Below are positions 1 to 5,959 of a stretch of 5,981 bases of DNA, piece after piece. The stretch spans positions 1 to 5,981 of the forward strand of contig SFMU01000076.1 of NCBI GenBank assembly GCA_004552965.1, written 5' to 3'. The position numbers and the translations under genes are program-made. The notes under the pieces are model-generated. The model saw only the letters and a program-made list of their open reading frames with translations. It had not been told where the DNA came from and did no database searches. This DNA comes from Bacteroidales bacterium. Its GTDB lineage: Bacteria; Bacteroidota; Bacteroidia; Bacteroidales; UBA932. Position 1 is the stretch's first letter. Each line of letters begins with the position of its first letter.

Positions 1-1
1 T

Positions 2-1492
2 CACACCGAGTTGTTGAAAGAGAACGGTAGAACGGAGCCCGGCAACATTAACATCTATTATAAGACCATCCCCGGCTACGAATTTCAGACTGATAACTAC
101 ATACTGAAAGGGTCGGGAGTTGAGGAGTGGTCTCCTTCATTCACATATCATGGTTTCCGCTATGCCGAGGTGAGGACAAGTGTTCCTATGAAACTTGGGA
201 AGGAGAACCTTACAGCTCTATATATTCACACTGACCTTGAGTCCGTCGGATCCTTTGAGTGTTCAAACCCATTACTCGACACTCTTTGGAATATGACAAG
301 AAGGACCTACTGCAACAATCTGCTGTCTATTCCTACCGATTGTCCACAAAGAGAAAAAAATGGATGGACCGCAGATGCATACCTCTCACAGGAAATTGGA
401 CTGCTGAACTATGATGCGATCCTGTTTTATGAAAAATGGCTCGACGATTTCATCGACAATCAAAGAGAGGACGGAAGGATTTCAGGAATCATTCCGACTA
501 GCGACTGGGGATATGACGACTGGATTGGGCCAGTGTGGGACGCTGCTTTGTTCATCATACCTTACAATTTGTACCTGTACTACGGTGACAAAACCATCAT
601 TGAAAGGATCTGGCCAATCTGTGAAAAGTATCTCGCTTATCTCAAGACCAGGGAGGATCCTGATGGTCTGCTCTCCTATGGAATCGGAGACTGGCTATCC
701 TACGAGGCACAAACTCCAACGGACTACACATCCTCATTGTTCTATTATTATGATTACAGGATAATGACAGAATTCTCGTTCATCCTGAACAAAGAGTCTT
801 CATCCTTGATGTCAAATATGGAACGGTTGAGAAATGCCATAAACAAGAAATTCTACAATCCTGAAACTGGAGTCTATGCCTCGGGGACTCAAACAGGGCA
901 GGCTGCTGCACTGTACGTGAAAATAGTACCCGCCGAGGAGATTCCTAAAGTCGTTGCCAAGCTGGAAGAGTTCGTAAAGCAGAATGGAGGTCACCTCAAC
1001 TTCGGTTCCATGGGTTCCAAAGTTGTACTCAGAACCCTCACTGAATATGGACTGAAGGATGTTGCATACGAAATGGCATCAAAGGAGGATCATCCATCCT
1101 GGCTTGCCTGGATTCATGATGGCTATACGTCTCTGGGGGAAACCTGGATAATGTCGCCAAAATTCAACGATGCCTCTCTTGACCACATATTCTTTGGAGA
1201 TATTTCCGCATGGCTGGTAAACGACATAGCAGGAATCAATAAAGATGATCTCGCTCCCGGTTTCGGACACATAGTAATATCACCACACTTTGTCGATGGT
1301 CTGGATTGGGCAAATGCATCCTACAATTCTGTGAAAGGGCTTATAAAAGCCGGTTGGAAAAAGAAGGGGGAAAAGGTTGTCGTTGATGTAACTATTCCGG
1401 AAAACACAACCGCGACACTGAAGATAGAAGGAATGCCTGACCGTCAACTCAGATCAGGAAAGACAAGAATCACGACGAGGTTGCCAAGATGA
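2..1492 (+). CDS. GH78 alpha-L-rhamnosidase, C-terminal part (5' end outside window)
   Basis: Releases terminal alpha-L-rhamnose from plant or microbial glycans, by analogy with family GH78. The frame is open from base 2, so the N-terminal domains lie upstream and no true start is visible; residues here count from the TTG at 11. FTYHGFRYAEV (44-54) is the conserved edge of the beta-domain preceding the catalytic (alpha/alpha)6 barrel. TDCPQREKNGWTAD (109-122) matches the GH78 signature: D110, R114, W119 and D122 bind sugar and E115 is the expected general acid. E377 in SLGETW fits the general base and H392 in DHIFFG the conserved active-site His. From DDLAPGF (412) onward lies the C-terminal beta-sandwich, with ISPHF and GLDWANASY. 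All catalytic positions are present, so it should be active. It is probably part of a polysaccharide utilisation locus to the left, which is inference. It looks more AT-rich than its neighbours and converges with the rhodanese gene. Confidence 0.95.
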   Translation, partial: HTELLKENGRTEPGNINIYYKTIPGYEFQTDNYILKGSGVEEWSPSFTYHGFRYAEVRTSVPMKLGKENLTALYIHTDLESVGSFECSNPLLDTLWNMTRRTYCNNLLSIPTDCPQREKNGWTADAYLSQEIGLLNYDAILFYEKWLDDFIDNQREDGRISGIIPTSDWGYDDWIGPVWDAALFIIPYNLYLYYGDKTIIERIWPICEKYLAYLKTREDPDGLLSYGIGDWLSYEAQTPTDYTSSLFYYYDYRIMTEFSFILNKESSSLMSNMERLRNAINKKFYNPETGVYASGTQTGQAAALYVKIVPAEEIPKVVAKLEEFVKQNGGHLNFGSMGSKVVLRTLTEYGLKDVAYEMASKEDHPSWLAWIHDGYTSLGETWIMSPKFNDASLDHIFFGDISAWLVNDIAGINKDDLAPGFGHIVISPHFVDGLDWANASYNSVKGLIKAGWKKKGEKVVVDVTIPENTTATLKIEGMPDRQLRSGKTRITTRLPR

Positions 1493-1511
1493 GGTTATTC
1501 GCGTATCGTCG

Positions 1512-1892
1512 CTATCTGGTACCGAATTCTTTGGTCCAGCCATTGTAGCCGGTACCAAGCTCGATAACCTTATACTTCGAGGCAAGAGCATTTGCAGCTT
1601 TCTTGCTCCTGTTGCCGCTACGACAGTAGAGGGCCACGGTCTTTCCCTCCGGAATCCGGGCGCCGGCTTTCTTCGCGAAATCACTCTGCAGAACGTCAAT
1701 ATTCAGTGCTCCCTCGATGTGGCCCGCCTTGAACTCTTCGGCGGTCCTGACATCAAGGACGACAACGGCAGTGTCAGCAATCACTTTGGCAAATGCCTTA
1801 GCATCAACGGTTTTGAACCCAGCTGTCTGAGCGTTGCAGCTCATCAGGCCGAAAAGCGTACCGAGAATCCCCATAATGAATATCTTTCTCAT
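1512..1892 (-). CDS. Rhodanese-like domain lipoprotein
   Basis: A 126-residue single-domain rhodanese, predicted to be exported and lipid-anchored. The ATG at 1892 was chosen over an in-frame upstream start at 1946 because it gives a compact signal peptide ending in the lipobox GLMSC (Cys19), followed by NAQ, a common Bacteroidota lipoprotein N-terminus; the preceding DNA is A-rich. The domain runs from about 25 to 124: VVVLDVRTAEEF (43-54) and GHIEGALNI (57-65) are the usual CH2A-type signatures, and CRSGNRS (90-96) is the active-site loop with catalytic Cys90. GYNGWTKEF is the typical C-terminal end. Such proteins carry sulfane sulfur as a Cys persulfide; the physiological acceptor is unknown. 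It lies 114 nt after the FKBP gene and may have its own promoter. An export role in thiol or sulfur chemistry is inference; the domain call is secure. Confidence 0.93.
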   Translation of the reverse strand: MRKIFIMGILGTLFGLMSCNAQTAGFKTVDAKAFAKVIADTAVVVLDVRTAEEFKAGHIEGALNIDVLQSDFAKKAGARIPEGKTVALYCRSGNRSKKAANALASKYKVIELGTGYNGWTKEFGTR

Positions 1893-1951
1893 CTTTAATT
1901 TTTCCGCCAATTTAGCAATAATTGTCGATTTCGCGGACGCCAGCATTGTAT

Positions 1952-1973
1952 TTCATGAATATGCCGGGGCATA
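1952..1973. promoter_or_regulatory. Two abutting palindromes upstream of the rhodanese gene
   Basis: TTCATGAA (1952-1959) is a perfect 8-bp palindrome. It is directly followed by TATGCCGGGGCATA (1960-1973), two 6-bp inverted arms around GG. They sit about 60-80 bp ahead of the rhodanese ATG, in the 114-nt gap after the FKBP stop. No T-run follows on the minus strand, so a classical terminator is unlikely. An operator or an RNA hairpin is possible; chance is not excluded. Confidence 0.25.
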
Positions 1974-2006
1974 CTCCCGTCCCGCCTGCCGAACAGGAAC
2001 AACCGA

Positions 2007-2444
2007 TCAGAGGACCTTCACGAGAGTCAAGGTAAAATCCAGGGTGGACCAGGCAGGAATGCCCTCGATCTTCGATGAGCCATAGCCGTATCTGGCAGGA
2101 ATATAGATCCGGAAAGTGTCCCCCTCATGCATGCGCAGAAGGGCAGCCTGCCAACCGACAATGAGTTCATCCACCCTGAAACATGCCGGAAGACCGCCCT
2201 CGGTCGAGTCAAACACAGTCCCGTCGATCAGACGACCGACATAATGAACATAGACCGTGCTCTTCAGTTGCGGACTCCGCAAGCCGTTCCCCTTCTGAAG
2301 TTCACGAATGAGAATTCCGCTCTCAAGAGCCACAATCCCCTCTTCCTGAGCCATCTGCTCCAGGAACTTTTCATTTTCGATCCGGTAGCGGACCACCCTG
2401 TTCGGTTTTTTACCCATCTCTGATTTCTTTGATTTCTTCAGCAT
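2007..2444 (-). CDS. FKBP-type peptidyl-prolyl cis-trans isomerase, cytoplasmic
   Basis: A 145-residue protein with no signal peptide. The N-terminus is very basic (KKSKKS, GKKPNR), then a charged, probably helical stretch to about residue 50, and an FKBP domain from about 55 to the end. FKBP12 pocket residues are recognisable: Y67 in VHYVG, F78-D79 in TVFDS, W98 in IVGW, Y121 in RYGYG and F137 in LDFTL. Catalysis of prolyl isomerisation is therefore likely. Many Bacteroidota FKBPs are exported; this one appears cytosolic, where it would help folding or act on a bound partner. ATG 2444 lies 15 nt after the J-domain gene's stop. A GGAGGG stretch abuts this ATG too closely to be a normal ribosome-binding site; a second ATG at 2417 would remove nine residues and is a real alternative. 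The gene pair suggests shared expression with the J-protein. Confidence 0.92.
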   Translation of the reverse strand: MLKKSKKSEMGKKPNRVVRYRIENEKFLEQMAQEEGIVALESGILIRELQKGNGLRSPQLKSTVYVHYVGRLIDGTVFDSTEGGLPACFRVDELIVGWQAALLRMHEGDTFRIYIPARYGYGSSKIEGIPAWSTLDFTLTLVKVL

Positions 2445-2459
2445 CCCTCCACAGCGCCA

Positions 2460-2873
2460 TCAGGAATCCAGACCACGCTGCTTCCTGATCCTCTGGTAGG
2501 CCTCGTTGACCTGCTTGAACTTTTCCTCCGCTGCATGCTGGACATCCTGCGATTCTGTGGCATACTTGTCGGGATGGTACCTCACTGCAAGTCGCTTGAA
2601 GGCCGATTTCACTTCACTGACAGTCGCCTCCGGAGATATTCCCAAAGTCCGGTAGGCATCTGCCAGCACAGAGGAGGATCCGGCAGTGAACGGATTCTCG
2701 CCATAGGGACCGCTCCATCCATAACCTCCCTGACGTTCAGACCCATAGGTCCATTCGGAATACTGCTTCCATTCGTCGCGTCGCGCCGTGTCTCCCTTGA
2801 AAAGCCGGAAGAGCATCGACAGCAGCATCCACAAAATAAGAAGCTGAAGCAAAGAATACAACAAAAAGAACAT
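2460..2873 (-). CDS. Membrane-anchored J-domain (DnaJ-like) protein
   Basis: A 137-residue type III J-protein: one N-terminal membrane segment (about 1-24, FFLLYSLLQLLILWMLLSML), a basic and then Gly/Tyr-rich linker (RLFKGDTARR, then GYGWSGPYG), and a C-terminal J-domain (about 71-132). The HPD motif (100-102, in VRYHPDKYA) that stimulates DnaK ATPase is intact, and helix III/IV residues such as FKQVNEAYQRI follow. No G/F, zinc or client-binding domain is present, so it probably recruits DnaK to a membrane site. Positive residues after the helix put the J-domain in the cytosol. The start is uncertain: I prefer ATG 2873, where the helix begins at once; an in-frame TTG at 2894 would add MKHPFVK. 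The stop TGA overlaps an out-of-frame ATG (TGATG), and the FKBP gene starts 15 nt on. The family is sure; the client is unknown. Confidence 0.92.
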   Translation of the reverse strand: MFFLLYSLLQLLILWMLLSMLFRLFKGDTARRDEWKQYSEWTYGSERQGGYGWSGPYGENPFTAGSSSVLADAYRTLGISPEATVSEVKSAFKRLAVRYHPDKYATESQDVQHAAEEKFKQVNEAYQRIRKQRGLDS

Positions 2874-2907
2874 TTTCACGAAAGGGTGTTTCAAGATGAA
2901 AAAAGCG

Positions 2908-3369
2908 CTATCTGAATATGAGGACGAAGAGCAATACGACCGGCAGAGCCCACATCACAGTCCAAAGCACCTTCTGCCATGTCTTCATCGCAGCCCATGA
3001 ATACTGGAACTGCGCCCTTGCAACAGAAAACCGCGCCTGCATCTTCTCTTTCCATAGCTGGAACTTGCCTATACCTGCAGCATCAGCTGAAAAGGACGGC
3101 TTCCCAGCCCCACGGACCTTGACCTTCACCTGAGTGCTTTCCTTCCTGGTGCCAGTTGCGGCAACCAGAGTGAAAACCATTTCCTTGGCAGCCCTGTTCG
3201 ACCAGCAGACTCTGCTGCCTGAATCAGGTACCTGAATATGTTGGACCGAGTCCCCGTCGTCAATGCTGAGAACCAGAGAGTCCGGAAGATTGCTTGTCCA
3301 TGTAACGGTGACACTGTCACCTTTGTCGACTGACGTTCTGTCAACCTTGAGAGATATTGTCGATGCCAT
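2908..3369 (-). CDS. Tail-anchored protein with Ig-like beta domain (unknown function)
   Basis: A 153-residue protein of unrecognised family. Residues 4-86 alternate in the way of an Ig-like beta-sandwich: DRTSVDKGDSVTVTWTS (10-26), then a Thr/Val-rich end, ATGTRKESTQVKVKV (71-85). The pattern resembles small bacterial Ig-like modules that begin with GDSVTVTW. A linker with basic residues (KFQLWKEKMQARFSVARAQ, 102-120) leads to one hydrophobic segment (about 133-152) ending three residues or fewer from the stop. There is no signal peptide, so the protein should be tail-anchored with the beta domain in the cytosol, which is unusual for an Ig-like fold. ATG 3369 was chosen over a TTG at 3399 because it starts cleanly at the beta domain after an AT-rich region. 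It precedes the J-domain gene by 34 nt (13 nt if that gene starts at TTG), so a joint membrane role is plausible but unproven. Confidence 0.82.
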   Translation of the reverse strand: MASTISLKVDRTSVDKGDSVTVTWTSNLPDSLVLSIDDGDSVQHIQVPDSGSRVCWSNRAAKEMVFTLVAATGTRKESTQVKVKVRGAGKPSFSADAAGIGKFQLWKEKMQARFSVARAQFQYSWAAMKTWQKVLWTVMWALPVVLLFVLIFR

Positions 3370-3490
3370 AATATTCAATTTTTTTTGCGACAGCGACAAT
3401 TATGCAAACTCCATGCTATCTCCGAGATGGCAGAATGGGAATCCATTGATGCAGGTCCGGAACACCGGTTGATCAGATACCGGCAGAGTC
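3370..3490 (-). other. 121-bp intergenic gap with two small hairpins
   Basis: Separates the AlkD-GNAT gene from the Ig-like gene on the same strand. On the minus strand there is a CCGGT/ACCGG stem shortly after the AlkD-GNAT stop, and AATGG-GAAT-CCATT at 3434-3447. Neither is followed by a T-run, so no intrinsic terminator can be called. No match to TAnnTTTG was found on the minus strand. It is a plausible place for a weak or non-standard promoter, or simple read-through. Confidence 0.3.
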
Positions 3491-4705
3491 TTATTCATGA
3501 GTGACGGGACCATACTGATAGGCAAGACGTTCAGTACCATTCCAGCAACGGATGATCCCACAGTAGCGGAAACCTTCGCGAAGGATGGCAGCCCGCATGA
3601 CACGGTTGTCCCGATGCGTATCGATCCGGATCGAGGAAAATCTCTCAAGGGCGAACTTCATGACAAGATGCAGGATGCCTTTCCTGCTGCCATCGCTCGC
3701 TATGCGGTGTATCGTGGCATATGGACCGTCATCAGGCCATTCCCCGTCGTAGATGACACGGTAAGTGGGGTCATCACCTGCACGGAGAACAAATGTGGCG
3801 ACGACAGCGCTCCCGGCCTGCACGACATAGCTGTCGGAACTGCCGATGTCCTTCAGAAGAAGTTCCCTGCCAGGATAATCCTCCGCCCATTGGTCAGGAT
3901 TGCCGGTAGAAACCATGAAACTGCGGGCATGGGCGAATATTTCCATCAGCCTCGGAAGGTCTTCCGGCTTCGATTTGCGGATGGTGATGCTCTCCTGCCG
4001 GAGAGACTCGACAGTCTCCACGGACAACTTTTCACAAGCATACCGCCGCATGGTCGCAGGGATCACGTTCCACCTCTGCCTCAGATATTCCACAAGTCTG
4101 GCCTGATCGCGCTTTCCCGCCTCCCTGAGCATCCAGCCCGTGGCTTTCTGGAGCAAATCATGCATCCTACCCTTCGCGGCCAGCATGATGTCGGAAATCT
4201 CAAAGCACTCCTCGAGCTCTCCCCGGCGGATGAAAGCAAGGGTGCTTACAATTCCGATACGCTGCTCCCAGATGGTTTTCCCATCCCTTGCCAGGTCGCA
4301 AAGCAGAGACCGGTCCTTGTCCACAAGCCAGGCACCCAGAAGCTCGTAACAGCTCAGATCCACAAGGTCCCAGTTGTTGATGTGCGCAGTGTGCGAGAGA
4401 TAAAAGTCGATGCATTCCTTCTGGCGGGAAGGATCCTTTCTTGAACCTTTGAATATGCGGACAAGGCACAGCAGGGCCGCGAGCCGGATTTCGTGATATT
4501 CGGAAGTGATGCATTCCTCCAGGTCGCCGGAAGAGACCTCCTTCCAACACTCTTTCACTATCGCCCTGGTGACAGGAACCTTGATGCCGAGGAATCTGTC
4601 CCCCTCGCCATATTGCCCTTTCCCGGTCTTGAAAAAGCGCGACAAGCCCTCCACCAAAGAGGGATCGCCCGCCTGCATCATCCTGGCCTTCAAAATGTTC
4701 TCCAT
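3491..4705 (-). CDS. AlkD-like DNA alkylation repair domain fused to GNAT acetyltransferase
   Basis: One uninterrupted 404-residue frame with two domains. Residues 1-235 are an AlkD-family HEAT-repeat DNA glycosylase, which excises N3/N7-alkylated purines: GKGQYGEGDRFLGIKVPVTR (28-47) is the family N-terminal signature. NNWDLVD (110-116) carries W112 and D116, R149 lies in WEQRIGI and W191 in KATGWMLRE; these match catalytic W109, D113, R148 and W187 of Bacillus cereus AlkD. Residues 238-400 are a GNAT N-acetyltransferase: ITIRKSKPEDLPRLMEIF start, a coenzyme A loop in IHRIASDGSRKGI (332-344), then IRIDTHRDNRVM (359-370), and GFRYCGII near the end. AlkD proteins of about 230 residues normally stand alone, so the fusion is the oddity; the GNAT substrate is unknown. 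ATG 4705 lies 16 nt after the MBL stop, indicating co-transcription. Both domain calls are firm; cooperation in damage response is inference. Confidence 0.93.
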   Translation of the reverse strand: MENILKARMMQAGDPSLVEGLSRFFKTGKGQYGEGDRFLGIKVPVTRAIVKECWKEVSSGDLEECITSEYHEIRLAALLCLVRIFKGSRKDPSRQKECIDFYLSHTAHINNWDLVDLSCYELLGAWLVDKDRSLLCDLARDGKTIWEQRIGIVSTLAFIRRGELEECFEISDIMLAAKGRMHDLLQKATGWMLREAGKRDQARLVEYLRQRWNVIPATMRRYACEKLSVETVESLRQESITIRKSKPEDLPRLMEIFAHARSFMVSTGNPDQWAEDYPGRELLLKDIGSSDSYVVQAGSAVVATFVLRAGDDPTYRVIYDGEWPDDGPYATIHRIASDGSRKGILHLVMKFALERFSSIRIDTHRDNRVMRAAILREGFRYCGIIRCWNGTERLAYQYGPVTHE

Positions 4706-4721
4706 ATTGCACCGACCGCCA

Positions 4722-5471
4722 TCATCTCAATGATTCATAAATCTTCACGTCGATTCCATCGAGGGTTTCAGCGAGGCCGGAGAGATCGGTATCGCTGTAA
4801 TGGTAAGGGACAAGAACCTTTGGACGAATGAGTTCCGCGGCTTGCACACACTGGCTGACAGTCATCGTGAATGGCTGGTTGACAGGGAGGAAAGCAAGAT
4901 CGACAGTCCCGAGCCCGGACATTTCTTCAATAGGCTCGGTATCCCCGGCGACATATACCCTGAAGCCATCGAAATCAAAGATATATCCATTGCCATTTCC
5001 CTTCGGATGGAACATTTCCCTGCCTTCGGAGGTGTTGTATGCAGGGACAGCCATGTACCTGACTCCTTCCGCCACTTCTCCGGAATCTCCATTGGCAAGA
5101 GCGGTCCCTCTGCCCAAAGCGGCAACAGATTCGGCATTGGCAAAAAGCAAAGTTCCCTCCGAGGAGAGAGTGTCTATCGCTTGCGGACAGAGATGGTCAG
5201 GATGAGAGTGGGTTATGAATATGGCGTCAGCCACACCGAATGCAGAATAGTCAATCTTCATCTCGCCCATCTGCGTTACAGGGTCCACGTGAATGACCTT
5301 GCCGTCATATTCAAAGGCGAGAGAGCCATGGAATATGCAGGCTACTTTCAGCTCTTTTCCAGAAGGGGTTTCCATTGTAAGACAGTCGTCCGGGAAAGCG
5401 ACCTGCCTACTGCCGCACGAGCACACAATCAGCCCTGCGAGGGCAATCATAAACGAAATCAGCTGCTTCAT
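4722..5471 (-). CDS. MBL-fold metallo-hydrolase, UlaG-like, lipoprotein
   Basis: A 249-residue metallo-beta-lactamase-fold hydrolase. ATG 5471 is preferred over a TTG two codons upstream. Residues 1-18 form a signal peptide with lipobox VCSC (Cys19), so the enzyme is probably lipid-anchored outside the cytoplasm. Metal ligands are present: THSHPDH (87-93) supplies H88, H90, D92 and H93, D177 in VAGDTE is the bridging Asp, and H224 in VPYHYSD the last His. H49 in IFHGSLAFEYDG and FHPKGNGNGYIFDFDG (154-169) are typical of the UlaG/YtnP-like branch of predicted Zn-dependent hydrolases. The substrate cannot be inferred; this branch includes lactonases and many unassigned enzymes. It starts 2 nt after the 63-residue gene's stop and ends 16 nt before AlkD-GNAT, in one probable operon. 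A periplasmic enzyme next to a DNA repair enzyme is functionally unexplained. Confidence 0.93.
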   Translation of the reverse strand: MKQLISFMIALAGLIVCSCGSRQVAFPDDCLTMETPSGKELKVACIFHGSLAFEYDGKVIHVDPVTQMGEMKIDYSAFGVADAIFITHSHPDHLCPQAIDTLSSEGTLLFANAESVAALGRGTALANGDSGEVAEGVRYMAVPAYNTSEGREMFHPKGNGNGYIFDFDGFRVYVAGDTEPIEEMSGLGTVDLAFLPVNQPFTMTVSQCVQAAELIRPKVLVPYHYSDTDLSGLAETLDGIDVKIYESLR

Positions 5472-5473
5472 AT

Positions 5474-5665
5474 TCAATATTTATGAAAACCATATCTTGT
5501 CCTCAGGTCCTCCTTCGCGTCTTCCGGTAGGGATGAAAAATACTGCTTCCAGCCCGGACAGAAATTGATATGCCAACGCCAGAAACGTCCTATCAATGAC
5601 TTCGGGTTACTTTCATATTTCCGCCTCATGGAGCAGTTCGCACAGTCCGGTTGATTCTTTCCCAT
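5474..5665 (-). CDS. 63-residue Cys/His protein, possible zinc binder (unknown function)
   Basis: A small soluble protein without signal peptide or membrane segment. It has DCANC near the N-terminus (C8, C11) and WHINFC (H32, C36), giving a CxxC plus HxxxC arrangement that could hold one zinc ion. The central motif NPKSLIGRFWRWHINFCPGW (20-39) is dense in aromatic and basic residues and looks strongly constrained; the rest, SLPEDAKEDLRTRYGFHKY, is a short charged helix-like tail. The pattern resembles short hypothetical proteins I associate with Bacteroidales, but I cannot name a family. It reads straight into the MBL gene: TGA, two bases, ATG. Its own ATG comes one base after the stop of a possible 40-residue ORF. 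Metal binding is inference; that it is a real gene is supported by composition and by the tight spacing. Confidence 0.8.
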   Translation of the reverse strand: MGKNQPDCANCSMRRKYESNPKSLIGRFWRWHINFCPGWKQYFSSLPEDAKEDLRTRYGFHKY

Positions 5666-5666
5666 A

Positions 5667-5789
5667 TTACTTTCTTCGTTTCTTTGAGGTTGAAGTCCCT
5701 ATCGTCCGCTTGGCCCTGCAGGTGTCGCATTTATGATTCTTTGAGGTTGATGTCCCGATCCGTCCGCCTTGGCCATGCAGATGTCGCAT
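5667..5789 (-). CDS. Possible 40-residue CxxC mini-protein encoded across the repeat
   Basis: A short ORF starting at an ATG inside the second repeat unit, directly after an in-frame TAA, and ending one base before the ATG of the 63-residue gene (TAA-T-ATG). The product carries RIGTSTSKNHKCDTC, then RAKRTIGTSTSKKRRK at the end, so the RxIGTSTSK element occurs twice and a KCDTC zinc-knuckle-like motif sits between. The basic, non-repeat tail KKRRK and the coupling-like junction favour a real gene or a regulatory leader peptide; its origin inside a tandem repeat and its small size argue for caution. It may instead be the surviving end of a longer gene disrupted by the 59-bp expansion. Confidence 0.35.
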   Translation of the reverse strand: MRHLHGQGGRIGTSTSKNHKCDTCRAKRTIGTSTSKKRRK

Positions 5790-5884
5790 TTATGATTCTT
5801 CAAGGTTGATTCCCCGATCCGTCCACCTTGGCCATACAGATGTCGCATTTATAATTTTTTGAGGTTGATGTCCCGATCCGTCCA
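5680..5884. repeat. 59-bp tandem repeat, 3.5 copies
   Basis: Units begin at 5680, 5737, 5796 and 5855, each at TT[CT]TT and followed by AGGTTGA. The second and third are 59 bp and differ at about 7 positions; the first is 57 bp because of two single-base deletions; the fourth matches for about 30 bp and then departs. There are no unique spacers. On the minus strand each unit contains TAAATGCGACA, and the same peptide theme (IGTSTSKN[HY]KCD[IT]C) recurs, but 59 is not a multiple of three, so each copy lies in a different frame. Three overlapping mini-ORFs result: 5961-5800, 5848-5699 and 5789-5667. The array fills the leader of the downstream operon. Copies have diverged, so the expansion is not brand new. 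Confidence 0.93.
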
Positions 5885-5902
5885 TGTGAACGTCGGATCA
5901 GG
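5872..5902 (-). promoter_or_regulatory. Leader hairpin next to the repeat array
   Basis: On the minus strand CCTGATCCG (5902-5894) pairs with CGGATCGGG (5880-5872): nine pairs including one G-T, around a 13-nt loop. The 3' arm is part of the repeat unit, and the same CGGATCGGG or a near copy occurs in units three and two, so the single 5' arm could pair with any of several partners. No T-run follows, so it is not an intrinsic terminator. A role in leader RNA folding is inference. Confidence 0.4.
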
Positions 5903-5907
5903 TGAAT

Positions 5908-5940
5908 GGCAAAACGGCGGTTTGCATAAAATCGTTTTCC
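5908..5940 (-). promoter_or_regulatory. First leader hairpin after the putative promoter
   Basis: On the minus strand GGAAAACG (5940-5933) can pair with CGTTTT (5916-5911), continuing past a bulged G (5910) to CC (5909-5908), giving eight pairs around a 16-nt loop. It would lie at the very 5' end of a transcript from the box at 5955-5962. The stem is mostly A-T and only moderately stable, so confidence is limited. Confidence 0.3.
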
Positions 5941-5959
5941 GCAATACGCATTTGCAAAC
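5920..5959. promoter_or_regulatory. Inverted repeat GTTTGCA/TGCAAAC overlapping the -7 box
   Basis: GTTTGCA (5920-5926) and TGCAAAC (5953-5959) are perfect 7-bp inverted arms whose starts are 33 bp apart, about three helical turns. The second arm overlaps the TATGTTTG box and also contains the palindrome TTTGCAAA (5951-5958). This is the geometry of an operator pair that could block the promoter, but 7-bp arms can arise by chance in A/T-rich DNA. Confidence 0.25.

Noticed and set aside
1493..1511. Bidirectional terminator between the convergent genes
   Set aside because: The 19-bp gap has no stem followed by a T-run on either strand.
1907..1914. -7 box for the rhodanese gene (TAAATTGG on the minus strand)
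   Set aside because: It differs from TAnnTTTG by one base, would leave a leader of only a few bases, and has no TTG at the -33 distance.
2410..2460. 16-codon ORF starting at the TGATG junction after the J-domain gene
   Set aside because: It overlaps the FKBP start in another frame and shows nothing beyond a chance start codon.
3497..4444. Long plus-strand ORF (315 codons)
   Set aside because: It lies wholly antisense to the AlkD-GNAT coding sequence and has no recognisable motif; the minus-strand frame has intact catalytic residues.
4200..4712. Minus-strand ORF in another frame over the AlkD region
   Set aside because: Low-complexity, Gly/Pro/Arg-rich translation without motifs, overlapping the AlkD domain.
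4800..5486. Plus-strand ORF (228 codons)
   Set aside because: Mirror of the MBL gene, with no family signature; the minus-strand protein has the complete metal-binding set.
5680..5884. CRISPR-like array
   Set aside because: The entire 59-bp unit is repeated head to tail with no unique spacers, and there are only about 3.5 diverged copies with no cas genes.
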